A stretch of DNA of 6,980 bases from Chitinophagales bacterium (GTDB lineage Bacteria > Bacteroidota > Bacteroidia > Chitinophagales > UBA2359): NCBI GenBank assembly GCA_020631035.1, contig JAHDIA010000333.1:1-6980 (forward strand). The letters run 5' to 3'. Made by a program: the position numbers and the translations under genes. The notes beneath the pieces are model-generated. The model saw nothing but the letters and a program-made list of their open reading frames with translations, was not told where the DNA came from and searched no databases. This document shows positions 1 to 6,115 of this stretch, piece after piece; the stretch's first letter is position 1, and each line of letters begins with the position of its first letter.

Positions 1-1429
1 TCGGATCACTAATCGTAATCATTCCATCCCCCTCATCGTCGTCAAAGGTGATGGTACTGCCGCTACGGGTGGTGATGCTTTTGATTTTGTTGTTGCTGTC
101 GCCGCCTACACCTGTCATACCATTGAACATACTGCCCATTACAAAAGGACGAGCAGGATCACCATAACGGAAACCGAGCATTACTTGATCGCCAATTTCG
201 GGAATAAATACGGAGCCTCTGTTTTGGGCAACATTGTCACTAATGCCTGCGTCGGGTGTCATTACACGAATCCAATTGGTACTCATACCTTCGAGTTCTT
301 GCCACTGGGTCTGAACTTTAATGCGCCCTTTTTTGTCGGGGTCCTCATTGGTCAAAACCTTGGCAATTTGAGGATAGGCAATGGGGGTTTTAATAATTGG
401 TTCGGGTAAGTGGGTTACCCCTGCTGGTATTGCCTCGAAGTAATTGATGTATTCGTAAATACTGGTGGCTTGGTGGGTTACACTGGTTACCAAATACTGC
501 CCAAATGGCTTGGTTTTCCAAGCACCACCACCTTTATTTATATTGGCTTTGAAATCGACTATCACACCTGGGCGTAGTTCTTGTTTGCTGCTGTTACCAC
601 TCGCCATTGACAAATTGGACGCTGCTGCATTTTGTCTGTTTTTGAGCATATCATCCAAACTGCCTTTGTCGGGAATACGTGGACCAGAGGTAATGCGTGG
701 ATTGTGTATAAAGGTATCTTTGGAAGCATTGAAAGCGTGTGTTCCCAAGTCTCCTAGCCCACTAACATTGTCTTGGGTACTCCCATCTATTTGCTCGTCT
801 CTAAAAGAGTGGTAAGAAATGGCATCGTATTTAACAGGACGCATACGCAAAGAAATTTTGACATTGTCCATATCAGTCCCATAAAACAAAGGAATGCTCG
901 GCTTGCTACTAGGCTCTCCAAAAATGAGTTGTTCTCCGTCGTAAAACAGCCATTCGTTGAACTGACAGGCTATGCGACGCAAGAAGGAAAAATTACTTTC
1001 TCGGTATTGCACTAAGTAATCTAGGGTTTCGGTATACTTGGGCTTGACTGTTGCTTTGAGTCCTGACAAAACTTCGTCTACTATGTCTCTCAATGCCTTA
1101 TCCGTCCAAGAGCACAAATGCGGTCCTGACTCTAGTAAAATGGTTTGAGAATAACCACTGATGACCAAATCACCAAACAAACCATGATTGTGAACCATGT
1201 TGACAGAGGTAACCACTCCTACAAAACCGTTTTCTCCTAGCAAAATCATACAAGATTTGCCCAACCAGTCTTTGGATTTATCTAAAATATGTCCACCAAA
1301 CTCTTCTAGAATTTCGTGACCAATGACTATGGTAAATTTGTGATGATCGTATATTGTTTGCACCAATTTTAAATGCGTAAAATGGTCCAATGATGTACCA
1401 TCAATATTTATTTTATTTATGGGTTTCAT
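1..1429 (-). CDS. vgrG: VgrG-like spike protein of a type VI secretion / contractile injection system (3' end cut off by the window)
   Basis: I translated the minus strand from ATG at 1427-1429; it stays open for 476 codons to the left edge, so the C-terminus is missing. VgrG forms the trimeric spike at the tip of the type VI tube and carries effectors into target cells. Residues 1 to about 330 fit the gp27/gp44-like base domain, with the opening MKPINKINIDGTSL typical of Bacteroidota members. Residues about 350-438 are a gp5-type OB-fold: NEDPDKKGRIKV, STNWIRVMTP, IPEIGDQVMLGF, YGDPARPFVMGSMFNG. From about 447 the start of the gp5 beta-helix stalk is seen (KIKSITTRSGSTITFDDDEG, then ITISDP). 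An in-frame ATG at 1481-1483 would add 18 residues, but these do not look like a VgrG start. It could instead serve an extracellular contractile injection system (Afp8/Pvc8-like). Family assignment is secure; which injection system it serves is not. Confidence 0.93.
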   Translation of the reverse strand, partial: MKPINKINIDGTSLDHFTHLKLVQTIYDHHKFTIVIGHEILEEFGGHILDKSKDWLGKSCMILLGENGFVGVVTSVNMVHNHGLFGDLVISGYSQTILLESGPHLCSWTDKALRDIVDEVLSGLKATVKPKYTETLDYLVQYRESNFSFLRRIACQFNEWLFYDGEQLIFGEPSSKPSIPLFYGTDMDNVKISLRMRPVKYDAISYHSFRDEQIDGSTQDNVSGLGDLGTHAFNASKDTFIHNPRITSGPRIPDKGSLDDMLKNRQNAAASNLSMASGNSSKQELRPGVIVDFKANINKGGGAWKTKPFGQYLVTSVTHQATSIYEYINYFEAIPAGVTHLPEPIIKTPIAYPQIAKVLTNEDPDKKGRIKVQTQWQELEGMSTNWIRVMTPDAGISDNVAQNRGSVFIPEIGDQVMLGFRYGDPARPFVMGSMFNGMTGVGGDSNNKIKSITTRSGSTITFDDDEGDGMITISDP

Positions 1430-1479
1430 AACGTTTATGTATTTATTTTCCGAATCCAAACGGCATAGATATAAAAGCA

Positions 1480-1501
1480 CCATTTAAGCAATTCTAAATG
1501 G
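1480..1501. repeat. Inverted repeat CCATTTA / TAAATGG upstream of vgrG
   Basis: Seven-base perfect arms at 1480-1486 and 1495-1501 are separated by an 8-base loop. It lies about 50 bp upstream of the vgrG start and could be an operator half-site pair or a weak leader hairpin. The left arm also contains the in-frame upstream ATG (1481-1483) that is the alternative vgrG start. The function is unknown. Confidence 0.5.
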
Positions 1502-1521
1502 TTTAGACACAGCAATGCCAG

Positions 1522-1538
1522 GGTGTAAATTTTACACC
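1522..1538. promoter_or_regulatory. Operator-like 17-bp palindrome GGTGTAAA-T-TTTACACC
   Basis: Perfect 8-base arms sit around a single central base, about 95 bp upstream of vgrG. Compact symmetry with a central AT-rich core is typical of a dimeric regulator's operator rather than of an RNA hairpin, since the loop would be one base. I cannot match it to a named regulator. That it controls vgrG is inference from position only. Confidence 0.4.
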
Positions 1539-1561
1539 TTACAGATACTTTTATCCACTGT

Positions 1562-1589
1562 ACTACATACATTGCCCTATGTATGTAGT
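1562..1589. repeat. Long hairpin ACTACATACAT - 6 nt - ATGTATGTAGT
   Basis: Eleven-base perfect arms (1562-1572 and 1579-1589) flank the loop TGCCCT. On the plus strand it is followed by a T-rich tail (T5 at 1594-1598), so it could act as a weak plus-strand terminator, but no plus-strand gene precedes it. On the minus strand, the direction of the genes, no T-run follows. It may be a leader hairpin for vgrG, an operator, or a dispersed repeat. Confidence 0.5.
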
Positions 1590-1947
1590 GATTATTTTTA
1601 CATATTAAATTCCCAGCAATTCAATTTCCACCTTTCCTAAAAAAGATGTATCCCATTTTTATACACCTCAAAGCATATCAAGCATTTCTACAGTTACAAA
1701 TTAGCTTGATGAATATTGTGCATATGATTTTTGGTATAAATTAGGCATAGACAATCAATATCTTGATTTATAGAAGTTGTTGTAATAATAGTTTTAAATA
1801 AGAAGATATTTCTGCCTATGATTCCCACCTGTTTACTTGCAAAGCAAGTTACAAATCTCTAGCTATCATTTATTTAAAGTTTAAAAAAAGTAAAATAAAA
1901 AAAAACTTTTATGATACCACTTTTATATAGGTTAACACCAATATTAA

Positions 1948-1975
1948 TTGGAAGTACGAATATAAACTACTTTTG
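1948..1975 (+). promoter_or_regulatory. Possible plus-strand Bacteroidota-type promoter, antisense to the pxpC end
   Basis: TTG at 1948-1950, a 17-base spacer, then TACTTTTG at 1968-1975 fit the Bacteroidota TTG / TAnnTTTG pattern. A transcript would begin near 1982 and run antisense into the 3' end of pxpC. No plus-strand gene follows. The match carries little information in such AT-rich DNA, so it is only a candidate. Confidence 0.18.
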
Positions 1976-2028
1976 TGACTAATGCATTTATTTTAACACT
2001 TTTTTGCCCATTTACTGACACATATTTT

Positions 2029-2961
2029 TTAAACTAATAACAAATTTCCCAATAGTTCATTTTGATGTATTTGCAGTTGCTTTGCCTCTCTTAAATCTAC
2101 TGACCGAAAAGAAATTTTTTGAGGTCTTCTACTTTGCGCCATACGTCCTAAGTCTGCTTCTACTACTTTTCCTATTCGGGCATAGCCTCCTGTAGTTTGT
2201 CCATCTTTCATCAAAACAATGGGCTGTCCTTCTTTAGTGATTTGAATGCTTCCTGCCAATACCGCAGAAGAAAGCATTTTGTGCTCGGATATACCGATTG
2301 TCTCGCCTTTTAAACGAATCCCCATACGATTGCTTTGAGGCAAAATTTGAAATTTATTTTGTAGAAAACTTGCTTGACTCTCAGATGTAAAAAAACTCCA
2401 CTCTGGACCTTTTAGAAAACGAACAATTTGATGCTGTGGGAAACGTATTTGCAAATGCTCATCAACATATTTGTTTCTATAACGTATATTTTCATTTTCC
2501 CATTGTATACAATCCTCTTTTTGTAAAGCACGTCCTTGGTAACCGCCCAATTTTGCAAGGGTATAGGTCGCCACACTATTCATTTCTTTTTGCCCCTTTA
2601 GCCTCCCTTGTATTGCCAAATAAGCATAGACACCCTCTTTTGCAAATCCTATTTGCAATTCATCCCCAGCAGCAATAAGTAAACTTTGATTGTTGGGCTG
2701 TTGTACCCCATTGACATAAATTGGCATCAATGCACCCGTTAAGGCTATAATGGCTTCTTGTTCAAAAAAGTAAGCTCCTCCCTTGAGTGTCAATTCTATA
2801 GCAGGGGCATCCAATGGATTGTCTACCAAGTAATTCGCCAATTGTAAGGCATAGACATCCATTGCGCCCGATTGTGGAACGCCCAAGTGCCGCCACCCTC
2901 TCCTACCCTTGTCTTGAATAGTAGTGTGTAAGCCCGCTTTTATGATCTTGAATTGCTTCAT
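2029..2961 (-). CDS. pxpC: 5-oxoprolinase subunit C (biotin-dependent carboxyltransferase-like, AHS2/KipA family)
   Basis: 310 residues, a normal length for the family. PxpC works with PxpA and PxpB as a cytoplasmic ATP-dependent 5-oxoprolinase, converting 5-oxo-L-proline to L-glutamate. The AHS2 (CT_A_B) signature opens the protein: AGLHTTIQDKGRRGW (residues 9-23), then GVPQSGAMD (27-35) and ALQLAN. Later hallmarks are SNRMGIRLKG, VLAGSIQITKEGQPIVLMKD, TTGGYARIG and DLGRMAQ. The ATG at 2959-2961 places MKQFKIIKAG exactly where homologues begin; a second ATG 4 bases upstream is out of frame. No strong Shine-Dalgarno is visible. The gene lies 328 bp downstream of pxpB, so it may need its own promoter or read-through. 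Homologues include B. subtilis KipA and the C-terminal part of urea amidolyase; the adjacent pxpA and pxpB make oxoprolinase the better call. Confidence 0.95.
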   Translation of the reverse strand: MKQFKIIKAGLHTTIQDKGRRGWRHLGVPQSGAMDVYALQLANYLVDNPLDAPAIELTLKGGAYFFEQEAIIALTGALMPIYVNGVQQPNNQSLLIAAGDELQIGFAKEGVYAYLAIQGRLKGQKEMNSVATYTLAKLGGYQGRALQKEDCIQWENENIRYRNKYVDEHLQIRFPQHQIVRFLKGPEWSFFTSESQASFLQNKFQILPQSNRMGIRLKGETIGISEHKMLSSAVLAGSIQITKEGQPIVLMKDGQTTGGYARIGKVVEADLGRMAQSRRPQKISFRSVDLREAKQLQIHQNELLGNLLLV

Positions 2962-3289
2962 TCATTTGAGCCTATCAAGATACAATTTATTGAGGAAAGT
3001 ATTTGAGTTATTTGAGTTATTTGGGTAATTTGGTAATTGAGAGATTGAGTACATTGGGTAGTTATAGGAGAATCTTAACTCAATTACACAATCAACTTAT
3101 TTACACAATTATCATTATTGTGCAATGTGCGTATTTCTAGGCTACGTTCCGCCTGCTTAGCCAACGCATGTTTTAAGCTGCGTCTTAAATTGCATCCACC
3201 CGCTACATCCTGCTCAATTTAAATTCAACTTTTTGGCTTGTTTGTTAATCATTATTCCTCCGACAGCAGAAGTCGCAATGGTTGCCAAG
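2962..3289. other. 328-bp gap between pxpB and pxpC, rich in short repeats
   Basis: Apart from a doubtful 28-codon ORF at its right end, I see no gene. From left to right it holds a degenerate 9-bp tandem repeat (3000-3034), an inverted pair TAATTGAG/CTCAATTA (3034-3041 and 3079-3086), a direct repeat TTACACAAT (3084-3092 and 3101-3109), an inverted pair CACAAT/ATTGTG (3104-3109 and 3117-3122), and a GC-richer patch (about 3126-3215). The patch has small hairpins GGCTA/TAGCC (3140-3162) and TTTAAG/CTTAAA (3172-3189). pxp genes are usually tightly packed, so this looks like inserted or decaying DNA. Confidence 0.65.
3000..3034. repeat. Degenerate 9-bp tandem repeat, unit TATTTGAGT
   Basis: Two exact units (3000-3008 and 3009-3017) are followed by TATTTGGGT (3018-3026) and a shortened AATTTGGT (3027-3034). 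It lies about 40-70 bp upstream of the pxpC start. Nine-base units change by slippage and could alter spacing in front of pxpC. It may equally be neutral intergenic drift. Confidence 0.6.
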
Positions 3290-3300
3290 TTAATATTCAT
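3214..3300 (-). CDS. Doubtful 28-codon ORF overlapping the pxpB stop
   Basis: ATG at 3298-3300 lies just before the pxpB TAA (3290-3292), giving an 11-bp overlap of the kind seen in translational coupling. It reads MNINLATIATSAVGGIMINK and eight more residues, with a short hydrophobic stretch (about residues 4-17) and a lysine-rich tail. I do not recognise it. It could be the surviving N-terminus of a lost operon gene, a tiny membrane peptide, or chance. The gap that follows favours chance or a remnant. Confidence 0.2.
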   Translation of the reverse strand: MNINLATIATSAVGGIMINKQAKKLNLN

Positions 3301-3988
3301 AAAACTCAGTTTCGCTAATTGCATAAAACTGAATCTGATCTCCCATTTTGACAGGACAAGGTGGATTGTTTTGAGCATCAAAAAAGGCCATTGGGGTACG
3401 TCCAATGATTTGCCAGCCGCCTGGACATTCCAATGAATAAATACCTGTTTGTGTTCCACCTATTCCAACCGATCCTTGAGGTACTTTGGTTCTAGGATTT
3501 TCTTTTCGTTCGCAAAAAAGTTGTTCTTTTAATCCTGATAAGTAGACAAAGCCTGGCAAAAAGCCAAGCATTGCCACTTTATAAATGGGTTCGGTATGTA
3601 AAGAGACGGTGGCATTTTTAGAAAGTTGGAATTTGTCCTCTAAAAAATCCCAATCCAAACCCAATTCGTAGCAAACAGGTACTTTGAGTAATTTACCCTT
3701 ATTGCTTTTTAAGTATTCTTGTGCCTGTTTCTGCCCTATATTTTCTAGATGTGAGACAATGATTGCTGGCTCCTCAATCATATTGTCGAAGATGAGTGCA
3801 ATGCTGTCGTAAGCAGGAACCAATTCTAGCAAGTCTGGCACTTCTTGCTTTTCCAACAATGGCAATGTTTGTTGGATAATAGGGAGTGCATCTTCTGTGT
3901 CTGCTTCAAGTGTCAGGAGCAAGGCCCGTTCTCCCAAAAGGTCTAGCCTCCACTTTTGCCCATTAAGTTGCAACAATCTCGACTCCAT
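3290..3988 (-). CDS. pxpB: 5-oxoprolinase subunit B (AHS1/KipI family)
   Basis: 232 residues, close to the usual 215-245. PxpB pairs with PxpC, and together with PxpA they cleave 5-oxoproline using ATP. The N-terminal part (about 12-85) is the small alpha/beta domain, with GERALLLTL (19-27) and YDSIALIFD (60-68). The C-terminal cyclophilin-like AHS1 (CT_C_D) domain has all its hallmarks: MLGFLPGFVYLSGL (140-153), PRTKVPQGSVGIGG (165-178), QTGIY (180-184), ECPGGWQIIGRTP (187-199) and a closing GDQIQF (216-221). The ATG at 3986-3988 is the only sensible start, since the next ATG falls at residue 70. It overlaps the end of pxpA by 26 bp, implying coupled translation. B. subtilis KipI, a kinase A inhibitor, is in the same family, but the operon context supports oxoprolinase. 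Confidence 0.96.
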   Translation of the reverse strand: MESRLLQLNGQKWRLDLLGERALLLTLEADTEDALPIIQQTLPLLEKQEVPDLLELVPAYDSIALIFDNMIEEPAIIVSHLENIGQKQAQEYLKSNKGKLLKVPVCYELGLDWDFLEDKFQLSKNATVSLHTEPIYKVAMLGFLPGFVYLSGLKEQLFCERKENPRTKVPQGSVGIGGTQTGIYSLECPGGWQIIGRTPMAFFDAQNNPPCPVKMGDQIQFYAISETEFYEY

Positions 3989-4724
3989 TTTCGACTAGGG
4001 TTTGATGAATATTTTTGGCAAGTTCGACACTGCCCAATGTATCGCTGTGCAAACAAATGGTGTCTGCTTCTAAACTATGCATTTCTCCCTCATAGGAATA
4101 CACTTCACTTTTTAGAACAATAGAGTGTACTTGTTCCAAAACAGCTTCTTTTTGGTGCAATACTGCTCCTTCCAATTTTCTAGATCGCAAACTCAAATCA
4201 TTGTTGTAGGCACGATCAGAAAAAGCTTCTTTTTTAAATTTAATCTCCAGCTTTTCACAAGCTTTTCGCAGTATTGAATTGGGCAATCCATAGACATACA
4301 ATTTAGGATCAATCCTTTTTACTGTCTCGGCAATTACTTGTGCTGTTGTTTCGTCTTTGGCGGCAAAATTGTACAAGGCTCCGTGTGCTTTGATGTGGTG
4401 CAATCTTCCCCCCAATGCCTCTGTCATTCCTTTGAGTGCAGTAATTTGATAAAGCAAACAGGCTTGTAATTCTTCAGTACTTAAATGCATCATTCTACGC
4501 CCAAAACCTTGTAGATCTGGGAAGGATGGATGGGCTCCAATGGCTACATTGTGCATAAGAGCCAACTCAATCGTTTTTTGTATATTCAAGGGATCACCCG
4601 AATGGAACCCACAAGCAATGTTACAAGAGGACAGATAAGGCATAATAGCCGCATCGTATTGACTACTATTTTTCCCATAAGATTCTCCTAAATCACAATT
4701 TAAATCTATTTTGACCAATGCCAT
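3963..4724 (-). CDS. pxpA: 5-oxoprolinase subunit A (LamB/YcsF family)
   Basis: 253 residues from ATG at 4722-4724; the family is usually about 245-255. PxpA is the third subunit of the ATP-dependent 5-oxoprolinase that salvages 5-oxoproline to glutamate. Family motifs appear in order: KIDLNCDLGE (5-14), SSCNIACGFHSGDP (32-45), GAHPSFPD (63-70), GFGRRMM (73-79), HHIKAHGALYN (109-119), SDRAY (169-173) and a late ICLHSD. The TIM-barrel-like fold and cytoplasmic location are known for the family. An in-frame GTG at 4740-4742 would add six residues and overlap the glycosyltransferase stop by 4 bp (GTGA). I prefer the ATG because homologues begin close to KIDLNCDLGE, but the GTG is credible. The gene starts 14 bp after the upstream glycosyltransferase and overlaps pxpB by 26 bp. 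Confidence 0.95.
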   Translation of the reverse strand: MALVKIDLNCDLGESYGKNSSQYDAAIMPYLSSCNIACGFHSGDPLNIQKTIELALMHNVAIGAHPSFPDLQGFGRRMMHLSTEELQACLLYQITALKGMTEALGGRLHHIKAHGALYNFAAKDETTAQVIAETVKRIDPKLYVYGLPNSILRKACEKLEIKFKKEAFSDRAYNNDLSLRSRKLEGAVLHQKEAVLEQVHSIVLKSEVYSYEGEMHSLEADTICLHSDTLGSVELAKNIHQTLVENGVEIVAT

Positions 4725-4738
4725 ATGCCTAGTGGATT

Positions 4739-5836
4739 TCACAAATTTTCTATGATATTTAATGTTTCTTGAGCCGCTTTTTTCCAGCTAAATTGAGCAG
4801 CTTGTTTTAAACACAATTGTTCTCGCTCTTTGAGTATACTCTTATTGTTTAATAATTCTTTCATCTTTGCTGACAATTCATTTATATCTTTTGGATCAAA
4901 ATACAGAGCGGCCTCCCCACCCACTTCAGGCAAGCTCGACACATTGCTTGTAATGACTGCCGTTCCACAAGCCATTGCCTCAAGTACAGGCAATCCAAAT
5001 CCCTCGTACAAAGAAGGATACACAAAGACCTCTGCCATCGAGTACAAGGTAGGAAGTTCAGAACGTTCTACATAATTGGTTAATACTATATCGTCTTTAT
5101 AAGAAGAAGCTTCAATCGTGGAGAGCAAGTCTTCTATTTTCCAGCCTTTTTTACCTGCTAGAACCAATTGTATGTTTTGATTGGATGTTTGTCGAAACGC
5201 TTCGTAGGCTTTGACCAATACGCTAAGGTTTTTTCTTGGTTCCAAGGTTCCTACAAAAAAGATATAGGGTTGTTGAATGCCATATTTTTTCAATATACTA
5301 GCATCTTGTGTTGGTTGAAACTGTGCTTCTTTTCCCAAGTAAACAACCGAACTTTTGTCCTTTGCTTTGGGATAGTGTTCCATCAAATCCTTTTGAGTGT
5401 GTTGAGAATTGGTAATGATGGCATCGGCATTTTTGGTGATGATGGGCAGCAATAATTTGTGAAAAAACGAACTGGCTCTAGGGTGGTATTCTGGAAAAAG
5501 AACAGGGGTAATGTCATGAATGACGGTGACTCGCTTGGTACTTTTGGGCAAATTAAAGGGCCCAAAATGAGCAGGTTCTATAACCACATCCATTTTGTGT
5601 TGTCGCATTTTTTGGGGAATACTGGTAAAGAAACGCATTTTTTGATACATCGGCAGTGGGCGAATGGGAGAGATGATTTCTTGTACGCCTTTATATTCCC
5701 CTCCTTCTTGAGATCGTAGTACAAACCATTCGTGGGGCGAATCAAGTTGAGTGATTGCCCTTAGAATTTCCTTGACATAAATGTGAATGCCTGCATATTG
5801 GATGTCCAATGCATCGCCTAAAAATGCTATTTTCAT
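4739..5836 (-). CDS. Glycosyltransferase family 4 protein (GT-B fold), probably mannosyl- or rhamnosyltransferase-like
   Basis: 365 residues, normal for GT4. Such enzymes move a sugar from a nucleotide-sugar to a growing glycan at the inner face of the membrane. The N-terminal acceptor domain starts MKIAFLGDALDIQYAGIHIY and includes VIHDITPVLFPEYH (105-118) and ADAIITNSQHTQKDL (137-151). The C-terminal donor domain holds FVGTLEPRKNL (194-204), LVLAGKKGW (224-232), LPTLYSMAEVFVYPS (261-275) and the EX7E motif in YEGFGLPVLEAMACG (277-291; Glu278 and Glu286). I chose ATG at 5834-5836; an upstream TTG at 5876-5878 would add 14 unlikely residues. There is no signal peptide or membrane segment. The exact sugar and acceptor cannot be read from sequence. 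It immediately precedes pxpA, so the two are likely co-transcribed although their roles appear unrelated. Confidence 0.93.
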   Translation of the reverse strand: MKIAFLGDALDIQYAGIHIYVKEILRAITQLDSPHEWFVLRSQEGGEYKGVQEIISPIRPLPMYQKMRFFTSIPQKMRQHKMDVVIEPAHFGPFNLPKSTKRVTVIHDITPVLFPEYHPRASSFFHKLLLPIITKNADAIITNSQHTQKDLMEHYPKAKDKSSVVYLGKEAQFQPTQDASILKKYGIQQPYIFFVGTLEPRKNLSVLVKAYEAFRQTSNQNIQLVLAGKKGWKIEDLLSTIEASSYKDDIVLTNYVERSELPTLYSMAEVFVYPSLYEGFGLPVLEAMACGTAVITSNVSSLPEVGGEAALYFDPKDINELSAKMKELLNNKSILKEREQLCLKQAAQFSWKKAAQETLNIIENL

Positions 5837-6115
5837 GTATTTGTTTCCATTATTCAAAACCTTGAGACGAAGGAGCAAAAGCAGCGAAATTATGCCTGAT
5901 AGTAGCGGTTACCCCACAGTAGGGGCGAATTGCATTCGCCCAATACGAGGAGTAAAAGCGGATAGCAGGGAGTCCCCATCGTTTGAAATCGCAGCGTTCC
6001 ATCCTAATCATTTTGATGAAAATATCGCAAATTCCCCCGATTTCCTACCAATGTATTAGACAATTGTTGTAAGAAGGTTCTACGATTTGACATAGCCCTA
6101 AATTAAGAAAAAATA
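5837..6115. other. Intergenic region between the GT2 and GT4 genes, carrying a REP-like element
   Basis: These 279 bp hold no supported gene. The centre (5919-5975) is a GC-rich palindromic element described separately. The part near the GT2 stop is AT-rich and has no convincing terminator. A minus-strand TAATTTCG (5885-5892 on the plus strand as CGAAATTA) is a one-mismatch match to the Bacteroidota minus-7 box and could help drive the GT4-pxp genes, but this is weak. Confidence 0.5.
5919..5975 (+). repeat. REP-like palindromic element, copy 1
   Basis: It begins GTAGGGGCGAAT (5919-5930) and contains the hairpin GGGCGAAT-TGC-ATTCGCCC (5923-5941). After an 18-base spacer comes GGATAGCAGGGA (5960-5971). 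The opening 12-mer, the palindrome arms and the GGATAGCAGGGA box all recur in reverse orientation at 6913-6965. It is much richer in GC than the surrounding DNA. Palindromes of the GTAGGGGCGAAT...ATTCGCCC type are, from memory, scattered in intergenic DNA of several bacterial phyla. Confidence 0.75.

Larger units (their letters stand above)
1430..2028. other. 599-bp AT-rich intergenic region between pxpC and vgrG
   Basis: I see no coding region, tRNA or rRNA here. The vgrG-proximal half holds three close perfect inverted repeats (listed separately). Further right are smaller ones: AATCAA/TTGATT at 1753-1768 and ACTTGC-AAA-GCAAGT at 1835-1849. The stretch 1870-1915 is very A-rich. The vgrG promoter should lie here, but I found no clean minus-strand match to the Bacteroidota TAnnTTTG box. 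No convincing hairpin-plus-T-run terminator follows the pxpC stop. Confidence 0.7.

Noticed and set aside
185..1015. Three plus-strand reading frames (185-409, 465-815, 773-1015)
   Set aside because: All lie antisense to the vgrG coding sequence, have no recognisable motifs and are explained by its codon pattern.
1562..1600. Hairpin at 1562-1589 as a rho-independent terminator
   Set aside because: The T-run lies only on the plus-strand side and is interrupted, the stem is AT-rich, and no plus-strand gene ends here. For the minus-strand pxpC transcript it has no T-tail and lies over 400 bp past the stop.
2436..2678. Plus-strand 80-codon ORF
   Set aside because: Antisense shadow within the well-supported pxpC gene.
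3214..3252. GGAGG five bases before an ATG (3250-3252) giving a 12-codon ORF
   Set aside because: The GGAGG is just the Gly-Gly codons of the 28-codon frame, the peptide is trivial, and strong Shine-Dalgarno use is not typical of this kind of genome.
3214..3459. 81-codon minus-strand ORF ending in the pxpB-pxpC gap
   Set aside because: Most of it is an out-of-frame overlap with the pxpB AHS1 domain. Only the last 28 codons, from an ATG at 3300, are kept as a doubtful small ORF.
4830..5719. Several ORFs on both strands inside the GT4 region (4830-5075, 5168-5455, 5383-5565, 5459-5719)
   Set aside because: Shadows of the GT4 gene, whose conserved motifs are all in one frame; none of the shadows has family features.
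5837..5878. TTG start giving 14 extra residues to the GT4 protein
   Set aside because: The GT-B domain begins directly at MKIAFLGD from the ATG at 5836, and the added residues do not resemble family sequence.
5787..6059. Plus-strand 90-codon ORF across the GT4 start and the REP-like element
   Set aside because: It runs through the palindromic repeat and the GT4 5' end and has no recognisable protein features.
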